Shown in pieces: positions 36,754 to 48,220 of a DNA stretch of 64,000 nt. The DNA is from Voacanga thouarsii (lineage: Eukaryota > Streptophyta > Magnoliopsida > Gentianales > Apocynaceae): NCBI GenBank assembly GCA_026120185.1, contig JANUWF010001165.1:3713501-3777500 (forward strand), given 5' to 3'. The notes below the pieces were generated by a model. The model worked only from the letters and a program-made list of their open reading frames with translations. It was not told where the DNA came from and did no database searches. Positions within the stretch are counted from its first letter, which is position 1. The number at the start of each line of letters is the position of its first letter. The translations under genes and the position numbers were made by a program.

Positions 36754-36990
36754 ATGTCTAGGAGAGCTAGGGGGTTGGCACTTGGGACTAAGAGACCTAG
36801 AGATTCATCTTCTACACCTTCTTTTGAACCTCTACCTACCCAGCCTACATAATTCTGTGACCTTACTTGTCAAATTTGGTATCAAAATCACCAACATAAC
36901 AAAATCATAGTTGAAAAAATAGATAGGCCCCCCGTAGATAATTCCTTGGAGATTTTTACTATGTTTAGGCAACTAAGATGGGAGCCTATC
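36754..36990 (+). pseudogene. A3 second ORF, first part (Athila 3' ORF)
   Basis: It starts MSRRARGLALGTKRPRDSSS, a basic and serine-rich N-terminus. A stop follows at 36850-36852, then an open stretch (VEKIDRPPVDNSLEIF and MFRQLRWEPI) up to the element C insertion at 36991. It continues at about 47601. The layout resembles the large ORF often found in Athila-type and related plant retroelements, usually annotated as a putative plant transposon protein. I base that on the R.L.WEPI-type block and on the second part, and the assignment is tentative. Confidence 0.5.
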
Positions 36991-39900
36991 TGTAACACCC
37001 CAATACCTAGGCCCGCCAGGGCCGGGGATGTCGCCCTATCCAAAAGACAATGAGTCTTTATAACTAGGTCACACAAATAAAATAGCGGAATAAAAATAAT
37101 ACTTTAACTTAAAATTTATTACATCTCAAGAATAAATCCATGAATTCTCAAAACAAATCCATAAATAAAATTATCCACTCTCAACTCCCCAAAGCAATAC
37201 ATAAAAATAAATGACAACATTCTCTTCCAAGGCAAATAACACTAGCTACTCATCCCCACAGCAAGTTCGACCTAAAATCATGGTAAAAAGGTGATGAGAC
37301 AGAAATCTCAGTAAGTCTGTGTGTGCTTTGAGTGTCCAGTGGAAATAGTTCGTGAATGCAAAGTATAAAACCTTTATAAGAGGAATACTGACAAGCAATA
37401 AACATTAGTCTAAAGAAAGAGTGGTGTTTTGGCTTTTTCAACCATACATAATCAATAAAATCAACCACTCAAAAGAAATGATCATGGGTTACCACACGTT
37501 GGGCCCCATAATCGGTCAGAATGTTGACACTTTGTGCAAACTGACAAAAAAAGTAGGTGATCGGCCTACCGGGTAAGATACTCCTTCTTCTCTATACCCA
37601 AATAACAACCGGGTGTCCATTTCGGTAAAACACAATCACTTAACTAAAAAATAAGCAACTGCTAGCTCGGACCGGCACGACCTACTAGACTAACATCTTA
37701 TCCGGGAAGGACTCACCTCTCAGAGGTGGCCACCTACTGAGAGACTCACCCTAACCCTTCAAAGACTAGTCCTAGCAGTCCACCCTTATTGAGTACTCAA
37801 CGATGTTTCCCACTTGGGAGAAAATGAACAAAACACCGTTCCACAAGGAAAAGCAATTAAGGGTTTCCAAAGTCTATCAAAATCAGTTTTGGAAAGAGTT
37901 TTGAGATTGAGTAAATCTACTTATTGATTTCCAAATAATTTGTTTATCTGAAATAAGAAAGAAGTTAATCCTCAATTGCCTTTGCAGAACTGAGTGTCCA
38001 TGCACTCTACATTTGGCTTACCATAATAAACATTTTACATCAATCAGGTTTTATGCAGGAGCTTACCTGATCCTTGCTTACAATAAAAGGTCTCCAACAG
38101 CTGACTTAACCCCACATGGGCAAATACAAACCACAATCAAACTCAAGCTAAAATCCACTTTCTCAATTTAAAACAGCTCAACTCACTATTACCATGATCC
38201 TAGTGTCCCAAGCTTTAAGGCCAAACAATAAATAGATAGGTTTATAAGCTAAGCCTAATTTTATATTTAAAATAATTAAGGTTTTGGGAAATAAGTACTA
38301 ATAAGTTGAAGGTTTAAATCTTGCTAAGAAAAATTTAGAGTTTATTTGATGAAGAGTCCTAGGTGGTATTAGATAAAATAATGATTTATTAATAATTTAG
38401 TTGTTAGAAAATAATTGATAACTAAAATTAACTGAAAATAAATTTAATGAGTCTTGCTTGAAAAATAATAAATAAATTTTTAATGGGTTTTGATTAAAAG
38501 ATAATAATTAAATTTTTAGTAATAAATATTTTACTAATTATGATTATTTCCATAAAAGGCTTTAGTTGATTTCATTATTTTATATAATATCTACATATAT
38601 ATATATTATTTTTCTAGCAAAAGCTATTATTTATTTTGACTAAAATATCCTTATTATATATAATAATCCAAATCTATCCCTCCTAGGGTTTTTTTCGAAA
38701 TTACTAGCAAAATCATATTATGAAATACTCTATTCATTAATAAAAATTAGCTTAGGGACAACTAAGTCATGATCATATTTCTATGGCCAACCACAATCAT
38801 GAACATATACAATCCTTCAATTCATCAACTCATCCAAATCATGCATATAAACATAGATCTAGACTTACTAAGGCATGATCTAACCTTCACTAGCATAAAT
38901 ATAATCGTGGCTTTAATAATCACACAAGAATATAAATCCTATTCATCATAGATGACATAATCTCTAGCATACTTGATCGTGGAGACATGCATTAAACCTC
39001 AAAACATCATACAATCAACCAAGATAACCCATCCATGCATAAATCCCATCTCCAACATATTCATACATATATTCATGCTTCAATCTCAACTCATCACAAC
39101 AATATATACTCAACCCTATTCATGATTCATCTTCTATCAACATCATCCTAGAGACATGAATCTAGAATTTAAAAGAAGGGTTAAAAAGGCTTACTTAATT
39201 GATGAATACCTTGAAGGAGTTTCGAATGAATCTCAACCCCTAGAAGTCTAAATCCGTCCAAAGAAGATGAAGGAAGCAGGGCCATGGAGAAGAAGCCATT
39301 CGGCCAAGAGAGAGAGAGAGAGAGAGAAGAGAAGAAGAAAGTCCATTATCATGCTTAAACACATATATGTTCATTAGAGATTGAAGATTAGTGAAGATGA
39401 AGTCGATTGAATAAACCTACCTTGAAGGTGTTCTTGAGCCTTCACAAAATTTCTGATTTTTTATCCAAAAATGCGAGTTGGATTTTGGAGTTTGATGTTA
39501 AAAATGGTATGGATGGATTCACGGTAGTGTATAGATGAAATCTAGAATTTTTTTGAAGAAGTTTGAAGTGATTTGGGGAGGTATTAGGTGAAAGGAATGA
39601 GTAGGTGTTCTTGATGTGTTATGTGTTCCTGAAGGTTGAAGAGAATAGAGAGCTTTTGAGATTGGAGGCTGCCGAATTTCTGTAGGGTTTAGGGTTGCCG
39701 AATTGCTTGTAGGGTTTGGTAGATGATTTTCTGGTTTAGAAGGAAAAATGAAAGGCTAGTTGTTGAAATCTTTAAAGAATATTTTTGGGAAGCAAATTTG
39801 GAAAGTAAATATACAAGAATAGCTTTTATTATTGGAGAGCTTTTGGAATGCTGCCATGGCCGACGGCTTGTGCAGTATTTTGGCTGGATGAAAGCTGGTT

Positions 39901-41279
39901 GAGAGAGGCTAAGGGTGGCCGAAAATAAGGAGTACAATAGTGAAGGGAAGGTTTGGTTGTTTGAGGGATATTTTATGGAAGGTTGTTAAATTATAGTGGC
40001 TGGAATTTTGGTAACTACATGATTGCAGTAATATTTTTGGAAATCTTTTAGGGCAGCCATGATTGGATTTTCGCGCAGAAGCTTGGGGAAGACAATGGAG
40101 TTCAGTTCATGGCTGTTTAAGGGAAGACTGTACAGAAAATTGGAGGAGTTTCGGCTAGGGCTGAATAAGGAAACAAGGCTGGAAAAATCACTGTACAGAA
40201 TTTTACAAGGCTGGAATTTTCCCAGGGCAGTTTCGGCTGCCACTTTCCAGTTAACTTGCAAGGAGTTTGAAGGAGATTTTAGGGGTCTTTCAAGGCTGGT
40301 TTCCTGCCTTATTCATGGAGGAAAAACATGGCTAAGGAGCTGAGCAAAACCTGAAATAAAACAGCTTGGTTTCGGACCTCCAAAGCTGCGATTTTGCCCA
40401 AAGATTTTCCTGGTTTTGCACAGCCTTTGTGCAGTCCGAAAATGGCTAGAAAAATCCAGGTTTCAAGCCGATCAAAAGGGTCATTTTTTGGCAGCATTTA
40501 GGAGGGAATAATGGCTAAGAATCTCGACACCTTGAATGTACAAGAAGCTAGAAAAATTTCAGTTCTATGCATGAAGGAAAATGAACCTAGCTAAAGTGAA
40601 GTTTTAGATAGTTCACTAATGAAATTAATTCACTTGAAATCCTTCCCCCTCTTCCATGGTTTTGGTCCATAGGATGTCTTTTACTAATACATTTTCAACC
40701 TTCAAAGCCACAGCACATTGTTGGAATATTTCTAGAATAAAATTGGCTTGAACAAATTGAACATCATAATGGATTGAGAAATAGGCAAAATTAAGGATCA
40801 AGAGGAAATGAATTCCCTTTAGAAATTTTGTGTTGGACAAAAAAGTAGGATTAGGATACTCCTATCATGTCTCTCTTAGGAAAACATCTCTACCCTACTC
40901 CAAGCACCTAAGGCCGAAAGTAATACTTCCCAAACAAAAATAAAATTTAACCAAGTTAAAACTCCTATGATGGAATTTGAACTCAAGACCTCAATAATAA
41001 ATTCTAAAGCTCTAACCACTAAACCACAACAACTCTTGCTCTTACTTTCTCTCTAAAATATTTTTCCTATTTAATCCTCAAGCTATCTCCCTACTTTCAC
41101 CTCAACCAAAAATTACCATTTTACCCTTCTCACTCAATACTCACAATCAAGCCTTCGAGACAATAAAACATAAATCCAAAACACATAAAATTATATAAAA
41201 ATATATTTAAATATGTAATAAAATATGATATGCATCCCAACCCCCTTACTTTAAGGTTGGTTCTGATTGGGGTTTCACA
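36991..41279 (-). repeat. 3' LTR of element C
   Basis: On the plus strand it reads TGTAACACCCCAATACC at the left and GGGGTTTCACA at the right, so the true LTR starts TGTGAAACCCC and ends GGGGTGTTACA. It is 4289 bp and collinear with the two solo LTRs of this family. The (AG)n at 39307-39327 marks the microsatellite site, and the tRNA-like segment is at about 40968-41033. Confidence 0.92.
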
Positions 41280-41292
41280 TCCTCCCCTCCTT
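41280..41292 (-). other. Polypurine tract of element C
   Basis: The minus strand reads AAGGAGGGGAGGA directly before the LTR start TGTGAAACCCC. This is typical of gypsy chromoviruses, and GGATGAAATTC upstream is a usual companion block. Confidence 0.9.
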
Positions 41293-41344
41293 AGAAGAAT
41301 TTCATCCCGAAATTCAAGCGTATCTCTATTTCAAATCAGGATAC

Positions 41345-42600
41345 TTCCACTTAACCCATTCTTCCAACTCCCATGTGGCATCCTGCATGCCATGGAGCTC
41401 CCACTGAATCTTAACCATCGGTATCTGTTTGTTCTGGAGAGTCTTGACACTGCAGTCCAATATCCGCACAGGCTTCTCCACATAGCTCAGGCAATACTAA
41501 CGGTTCATCATTCAATACATGACCAGGATTAGCATTGTACTTCTTCAATTGTGACACATGGAACACATCATGAATTCCCGTCAACCCATCTGGCAGGTCC
41601 AATCAGTAAGCTACCAATCCAATCCTTTCCTTAATCGGAAACGGCCCTAAATATCTCGGATTCAACTTTCCGCCCTTCAGATGCTTCAAAATTCCCCTAT
41701 TCGACCTCAATTTCAAAAATACGCTGTCCCCAACTTAAAATTTCAATTCTCTCCGCCAATTGTCTGCATAGCTCTTCTGCCGACTCTGTGTCGCCTTTAA
41801 CCTTTCCCTAATCAATTTCACTTTATCCAGCATTTCTTTGACACATACTTCTCCGGTTTTACTCACATAGCCGTCTTCGGACCAACTCTAATACAACGAT
41901 ACCTGACATTTGCACCCATACAAAGCCTCATACGGTGCCATCCCGATTGAAGCTTGATAGTAGTTGTTATATGAGAGTTATGCATACAGTACACACTCTA
42001 TCCACTTATGTCCGAAGTCTAAAACACAAGCTCTCAACATATCTTCCAATATCTGTATCACCTTTTCTGACTGCCCATCGGTCTGCGGATGCGCTGTCGT
42101 ACTGAATTTCAGATTCGACCCTATTGCTTCTTGAAACTTTCTCCAAAATCGAGATGTAAACCTCGGGTCTCGATCTGACACTATGCTTGAAGGCACTCCA
42201 TGCAGTCAGACTATTTCTCGAACATAAGTCTGAGCCAGCTTCTCCATCGAGTCCCTCACATTCACCGGTATGAAATGGGCCGACTTGGTCAGTCAATCCA
42301 CCACTACCCATATGGCATCCTTTTGAGTCTTTGACATGGGAAGACTAGTGACAAAATCCATAATCACCTCCTCCCACTTCCACTCCGGTACTAGCAATGG
42401 CTGCAATAGTCCCGACTGACTTCTTGTGCTCCGCTTTGACTTTCTGGTAGGTGAGACAGGTCGAAACATACTTGACCACATCCCGCTTCAGTCCGGGCCA
42501 CCAATAGGCTCTCTTCAAGTCCTGATACATCTTGACTTCCCCCGGATAAATGGCGTACTTTCTCTTGTGCACCTCTTCCAAAATTCAGTCCTTTAATTGC
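41345..42600 (-). pseudogene. Element C integrase with chromodomain (broken)
   Basis: In order on the minus strand: zinc region at 42400-42580 (HKRKYAIYPGE, YWWPGLKRDV, CLTYQKVKAEHKK, with the second Cys of CxxC now Tyr); VPEWKWEEVIMDFVTSLP with the first catalytic Asp (about 42370); SDRDPRFTSRFW with the second Asp (about 42170); HPQTDGQSEKV with the Glu (about 42080); HVSQLKKY (about 41540); and a chromodomain-like end (IPMVKIQWELHGM, WELEEWVKWKYPDL, about 41345-41430). Several stops and a frameshift near 41490 inactivate it. It is nonetheless the clearest gypsy integrase in the window. Confidence 0.9.
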
Positions 42601-44100
42601 TGCTCTCCCGGTACACACAATCGATCTCTGAAATGTAGAATTCCCGCCTCGTCTTGACGGAATTCACTGCCTAGCCGCTTAAGCTCCTTGTCCTTGAAAA
42701 GTTGAAACTCGGCGTTACTTTGTTGAGCTTCCACGATTTCCTGCTTCAGATCTAGCACCATCTTCAAATTGCTAATGACAATTCCTTTATCTTGCACTTC
42801 CACCCTTCTGTCTAACACATCCTGAACCGCTTGCATTTCCTGCACCCTTAACCTGGCCATCCCAACCTTTCTACTTAGGGCGTCCACCACAACATTGGCC
42901 TTTTCGGGATGGTAGTTGATAAGACAACGGTATTCTTCCAAGAATTCCATCCACCTTCGCTGCCTCAAGTTCAGATCATTTTGAGTAAAGATATACTTCG
43001 AACTCTTATGGTGGGTGAACACCTCATATTCGGCTCCATACAGGTAGTGTCACCATTTCTTTTGGGCGAACACTATAGCTGCCAGCTCTAAATCATGAGT
43101 GGGGTAGTTTACTTCAATGAGGTCTTAGCTTCTGAGAAGCGTAAGCGATCACCTTCCGGTCCTGCATCAACACTGCTCCTAGTCCTTCTTTTGAAACGTC
43201 GGTATATAGCGCATAGGGTTTCCCTCCCTCTGGTAGACTCAATACCGGTGCTGTTATCAGTCCTTGCTTCAGTTCTTGGAAACTTTTCTCGCATTTTTTG
43301 TTCCATACAAATGAAACAACCTTTCTCAACAGACGGGCCATTGGCGATGCGAGCGTCGAAAATCCCTTGATAAACCTTCGGTAGTAAATAGCCAATCCCA
43401 AGAAACTCCAGATCTCGGTAATATTCTCCGGCTGCTTCCAGTCTGATACCATTTCAACCTTTGCTGGGTCTAATTTGATTCCCTCCTTGGTCACCACATG
43501 GCCAAGGAATGCCACACTGTCCAACCAGAATTCATACTTGCTAAACTTGGCGTACAGCTTGTGCTCCCGCAATTTCTCCAATATGAGCTTCAGATGCTCC
43601 GCATGCTCCTCCGAACTCATAGAGCAGATCAAAATATCGTCGATGAAGACCACTACAAACTTGTCCAGTTAGGGTTGGAACACTCAGTGCATCAAATCCA
43701 TGAATATTGCTGGGGCATTGGTCACCCCGAACGGCATTACCACGAACTTGTAATGTCCATAGCTGGTGTTGAAGGCCGTCTTGGGGATATCTTCCTCTCT
43801 TATCCGTACTTGGTAGTAGCCTTACCTCAGATCCAACTTGGAGTAGCAACTGGATCCTTACAACTGGTCGAATAGCTCGTTAATCAACGGTAAGGGATAC
43901 TTGTTCTTGATCGTCAAGTTGTTCAACCCCCGGTAATCTATACATAGCCTCAAAGTGCCATCCTTCTTCTTCACAAATAGCATAGGCGCTCCCCAAGGCG
44001 ACGTGCTCAGTCTGATATAACCTTGGCTCACTAATTCCTCCAATTGTTCCTTCAACTCTTTCAATTATGCCGATGCCATCCGGTACGGAGTCCGCGATAC
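42585..44100 (-). pseudogene. Element C RNase H and RT, downstream copy (broken)
   Basis: On the minus strand, RT begins near 44070 ([47 protein letters not shown]). It passes the catalytic FIDD at about 43640 ([10 protein letters not shown]) and leads into the RNase H part ([15 protein letters not shown] at about 43200) and the tail with [16 protein letters not shown] (about 42910). Open frames are 43858-44064, 43114-43653 and 42585-43022, separated by stops or small shifts. This copy keeps the complete RNase H end and joins the integrase. It is the 3' copy in element orientation of the tandem duplication. Confidence 0.9.
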
Positions 44101-44881
44101 TGGTTCTGCTCCCGGAACTAAGTCGATGGTGAATTCCACCTCTCGACTGGGAGGTAGAGAATCAAGCTTTGTCGGAAACACATTGGGAAAATCCTTCACT
44201 ACTTCAGTGTCCTCCTGAGGGTACTGGTCCTTCGGCTTGTTTATCACGTATGCTAGGTACCCTTGACACCCTTGCCTCAACAATTTCCAGGCCTTAGCGC
44301 CCGCGATCAAATACTTACATTCTTTCACCCTCCTTCTACCACCGCTGCACCAACCCCAACTTCCTCTCTGTTGAGAGTGAATACCTTGGCCTTCACTTGC
44401 GGCTTCGGTCCTCCACTTGCGGCTTCGGTCCTCCACTCCCAGATGCTCCCGAGGTGTTGGCTCAGTTAGGCCCCGAGTGCTGAGCCGATTTTCCTTGCCC
44501 GACTCGGTGCAATTTGGGCAGATGTTCCTCAGGTGGTTCGAGTCGCCGCAGTGATAGCATTTCCTTTCACCACCCTTGGACCAACAATTCCTCTCGGTGT
44601 GGCCTTACCTTCCACACTGCTAACATGATGGGAGATTCGTGGCAGGTCCACCCAGTGCTGTCTGGGCTTGTTTTCCCTGATTCTACCATTAGTGATTGGC
44701 AGGCTGTTCATGGGGTTGCGGTCTTGGGAAGTATACCTACGGCTGTCTCGGCGGCTGGAAGGATTTTACCGCCATCCTGCTGCGATCCTCATTTTCCGTT
44801 CGAGTAGCTGCGTCTACAGCGCCCGAATAGGTTATTAGTGGAGTAGGCGCCAATGCTCTCCTCAACTCCGATCTTAGCCCC
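44101..44881 (-). pseudogene. Element C gag knuckles and linker, downstream copy (no protease)
   Basis: On the minus strand this has gag C-terminal text, a knuckle region (about 44500-44630) and VFTLNREEVG-like text in one frame (about 44390). It then goes straight to KECKYLIAGAKAWKLLRQGC (about 44300) and VEFTIDLVPG (about 44110) in another frame. Element B has about 115 residues, including the DPGSTHSC protease site, between the equivalent points. The deletion also breaks the frame. The open frame 44065-44436 covers only the linker. Confidence 0.8.
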
Positions 44882-46080
44882 GGATGGTAGTTGATCGAAC
44901 AACGGTATTCTTGTAAGAATTTCATCCACCTTCACTGCCTCAAGTTCAGATCATTTTGAGTGAAGATATAATTCAAACTCTTATGGTCGGTGAACACCTC
45001 ATATTCAGCTCCATGCAGGTAGTGTCGCCATTTTTTTAGGGCGAACACTATAGTTGCCAGCTCCAGATCATGAGTAGGGTAGTTCACTTCATGAGGTCTT
45101 AGCTTTCGAGAAGCGTAAGCGATCACCTTCCAGTCCTGCATCAACATTGCTCCCAATCCTTCATTCGAAGCGTCGGTATATAGCGCATAGGGTTTCCCTT
45201 TCTCCAGTAGACTCAATACCGGTGCAATTATCAGTCCTTGCTTCTGTTCTTGGAAACTTTTCTCGCATTTTTCGTTCCATACAAATGGAACATCTTTTCT
45301 CAATAGACGGGCCATTGGCGATGCGAGCGTCGAAAATCCATTCATAAACCTTCGGTAGTATCCAGCCAATCCCTAGAAACTTCGGATCTCGGTGATATTC
45401 TCCGGTTGCTTCTAGTATGATACCGCTTCAACCTTTGCCGGGTCTATCTTGATTCCCTCCTTGGTCACCATATGGCCAAGGAATGCCACACTGTCCAACC
45501 AGAACTTGCACTTGCTAAACTTGGCGTACAGTTTGTGCTCCCGCAATTTCTCCAATACAAGCTTCAGATGCTCCGCATGCTCCTCTGGACTCTTGGAGTA
45601 GATCAAAATGTCGTCAACGAAGACCACTACGAACTTGTCCAGATAGGGTCGGAACACTCGGTGCATCAAATCCATGAATACTGCTGGGGCATTGGTCACC
45701 CCGAATGGCATTACCACAAACTCGTAATGTCCATATCTGGTGTTGAAGGCCGTTTTGAGGATATCATCCTCTCTTATCCGCACTTGGTAATACCCTTGCC
45801 TCAGATCCAACTTGGAGTAGCAACTGGATCCTTGCAACTGGTCGAATAGCTCGTCAATCAACGGTAGGGAATACTTGTTCTTGATTGTCAAGTTGTTCAA
45901 TCCCCGGTAATCGATGCATAGCCTCAAAGTGCCATCCTTCTTCTTCACAAATAGCATAGGTGCTCCCTAAGGCGACGTGCTCGATATGATATAACCTTGG
46001 CTCACTAATTCCTCCAATTGTTCCTTCAACTCTTTCAGTTCTGTCGGTGCTATCCGATACGGAGTCCGCGATACTGGATC
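44882..46080 (-). pseudogene. Element C RT and partial RNase H, upstream copy (broken)
   Basis: RT is open from 45957 to 45412 on the minus strand. It has [34 protein letters not shown], the catalytic FVDD in [11 protein letters not shown] (about 45630) and [11 protein letters not shown]. RNase H is open at 45369-44932 ([55 protein letters not shown]). It stops at the duplication joint, so it lacks the RNase H tail and integrase. This RT is better preserved than the downstream copy. Confidence 0.9.
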
Positions 46081-47490
46081 CGTTCCCGGAACTAAGTCGA
46101 TGGTGAATTCCACCTCTCGGCTGGGAGGTAGAGAATCAAGCTCCACCAGAAACACATCAGGAAAATCCTTCACTGCTTCAGTGTCCTCCTGAGGGCACTG
46201 GTCCTTCGGCTTGTTTATCACGTAAGCCAAGTACCTTTGACACCCTTGCCTCAACAATTTCCAGGCCTTAACGCCCACGATCAAATAGTTACATTTTTTC
46301 ACCTTCCTTCTACCAGCGCTGCACTGGCCCCAACTTCCTCTCTGTTGAGAGTGAATACCTTGGCCTTCACTTGCGGCTTCGGTGCTCCACTCCCGGATGC
46401 TCCCGAGTTGTTGGCTAGATTGGGCCCCAGGTGTTGAGCTGGGTTTCCTTGCCGACTCGGTGCAATTTAGGGCAGGTGTTCCTCTGGTGGTTCGGGTCGC
46501 CACAGTGATAGCATTTCCTTTCACCACCCTTGGACCAACAATTCCTCTCGGTGTGGCCTTTCCTTCCACACTGCCTCCATGATGGGAGATTCGGGGCAGG
46601 TCCACCCGGTGCTGTTCGGGCTTGTTTTCCTTGGTTCTGCCATTGGTGATTGGCAGGGTGTTTGTGGGGTTGCAGTCTTAGGAAGTGTCCCTGTGGCTGT
46701 CTCATCGGCTGGAAGGATTTTACCGCCATCCTGCTGCGATCCTCATTTTCCGTTCGAGTAGCTACGTCCACAGCCCCAGAATAGGTTGTTGGTGGAGCAG
46801 GCGCCAATGCTCTCCTCAACTTCAGTCTCAGCCCCTTGACGAACTACCTTGTCCTATTCTATTCGTTGTCCACCAATCTCTTGCAGTATTTGGACAACTG
46901 GGTGAACCTGGCCATGTACTAGGCCACTGACATGCTTCCCTGCCTCAGATTCTGGAATTAATTTTCTCGCTTCTCTACAATCCACTGAGGGATGTACTCA
47001 GCCCTGAAGGCTTCAACGAAGTTGGACCACATCCACTCCTGCTCGTCCATCTCCCAGTCGTCTTGGAACCGCTACCACCATACCCGAGCTGGTCCCCTCA
47101 ACCGGAAAGCTACAAACCTAACCATCCGCTCCTCGGTGTACTAGAGCGTTGCGAATATATCCTCCATTTACTCAACCCATTGTTCGGCCTTCTGATCTTG
47201 TTTAGCTTCGCCCATGAAAACGGGCAGTTGAAACTTCAAGAACCGCTCTAAGGCCTCATTTTCACCCCTTGGGTTTCATCGCTCGGTCATCGACTGCAAA
47301 ATCTCGGCCATCTTGTTGAATACCTGGCCCATGGTCACATCAACTGGAACTTCAAACCCCGATCTCATATTCGAACTTTCCCTTCACCCCGGTTGGGTGC
47401 TTGCATCTGGGCTGTTTCTACTTCTGATGCCACTTGATCGACTTCTGGAACCCTTCCACCTGCTGAAGCTGCACGACGCTTAGGTGCCAT
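46081..47490 (-). pseudogene. Element C gag with two zinc knuckles and linker (broken)
   Basis: Gag starts at 47490 with MAPKRRAASAGGRVPEVDQV. A stop after about 40 codons is followed by GQVFNKMAEILQSMTE, FMGEAKQDQKAEQWVE and RGPARVWWQRFQDDWE (about 47090), the usual gypsy gag core. Two knuckle-like units lie at about 46537-46577 (QCGRKGHTERNC) and 46473-46513 (CYHCGDPNHQRNTC, a full CCHC). The linker follows with KKCNYLIVGVKAWKLLRQGC. The protease domain is missing between VFTLNREE-like text and this linker. Gag forms the particle and binds the RNA. This copy would not be functional. Confidence 0.85.
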
Positions 47491-47600
47491 TCTAAACCAC
47501 ACCCCAAATTATAAGTATATGCATTTAAGGTTCAAATCATTTTAGTTGCACATGCATTCACAGTCTAATAGATGTAAACAGAAATCGAATGTAAATTTTG
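47491..47600 (-). other. Element C leader remnant; 5' LTR and PBS absent
   Basis: About 100 bases upstream of the gag start show neither a complement of TGGTATCAGAGC nor an LTR end GGGGTGTTACA. The boundary with A3 sequence is not sharp and I place it between about 47570 and 47610. Confidence 0.55.
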
Positions 47601-48220
47601 GTTGTGGATAGCTGATGAGGGGCCATGGATAGCTGTGGATCATAATAACCAAAAGATTATTTCTAAGCCTACCGACGATGTGAGTGTTTCGAGGACAAGG
47701 TTGCATATGTAGAGAAAGGGGCAAATTGGTCAAAATTGCTACTATTCTAATAATAACCATGAGGCTCAATTGCGTGCCATAGTCTACATATTCCCTTTCA
47801 ATGTTTATCCTAAGACTAGTGGTTTCAATGAGTCTAGGGTCCTTGACCTTTACACTCTTGATAAGATGATGAGCAGTGAGCCTATTCCTCTTGCCCCTAT
47901 TATTATTCAATCCATGCAAGAGGTTGTTTACTCTAGCATAGCTGCTAAGGTCCTCAAATTCCCCTTGGTTATTATGAGTATCTTACGAGACTTTTGAGTG
48001 AGATTAGTGAGCTAACTATTGATCGGGACCTAGTGACTGAGCATACTTTGGTTCAGTGTGGCTATCATTAGGATGAGAGGGAAAGGCGATGGAAGAAGCC
48101 TTTTGAGGTCCAGCACCCAGGGATGGTGGAGCTTCCCCCTGATGAGGAGGAGGAGGAGGAGGAGCAGCCTACTCGACCTCGCACCCGTGCCATTGATTCT
48201 CATTCTCGTACTGATTTTTA
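47601..48220 (+). pseudogene. A3 second ORF, second part (Athila 3' ORF), ending at the CACTA element
   Basis: Readable pieces are YVEKGANWSKLLLF (about 47697), then an open frame at 47770-47997 (MRAIVYIFPFNVYPKTSGFN, LDLYTLDKMMSSEPIPLA, FPLVIMSILRDF). In another frame there is an acidic tail with a run of seven Glu (48123-48217, GMVELPPDEEEEEEE). The pattern of hydrophobic helices followed by an acidic, proline-containing tail resembles the plant retroelement ORF often called putative plant transposon protein. The CACTA element starts at 48221, so the true C-terminus is not seen. Function unknown. Confidence 0.5.

Larger units (their letters stand above)
42907..46838 (-). repeat. Tandem duplication of gag-knuckle/RT/RNase H segment in element C
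   Basis: The stretch 42907-44881 is repeated at 44882-46838. The joint at 44880-44883 fuses GCCCC (gag side, compare 46833-46837) to GGATGGTAG (RNase H side, compare 42907). The right copy is about 21 bases shorter, explained by a 20-base local repeat at about 44394-44433 in the left copy. In one 183-base stretch I count 18 differences, so the duplication is not recent. Both copies share the protease deletion. Confidence 0.88.
36991..47600 (-). mobile_element. Tekay-like chromovirus C, minus strand, lacking its 5' LTR and protease
   Basis: In minus orientation it has a 3' LTR (36991-41279), purine tract (41280-41292), integrase/chromodomain, RNase H, RT, linker and gag, with gag starting at 47490. 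The pol/gag-knuckle segment is present twice in tandem. The 5' LTR that should follow the leader at about 47600 is absent, and no PBS complement is seen, so the 5' end was deleted. It interrupts the second ORF of element A3. Confidence 0.88.

Noticed and set aside
43498..43875. 125-codon plus-strand frames (also 45472-45849)
   Set aside because: They are antisense shadows of the duplicated RT. They look conserved only because the segment is duplicated.
48146..48166. GAG trinucleotide run as a microsatellite
   Set aside because: It is short and better explained as the poly-Glu tail of the A3 second ORF.
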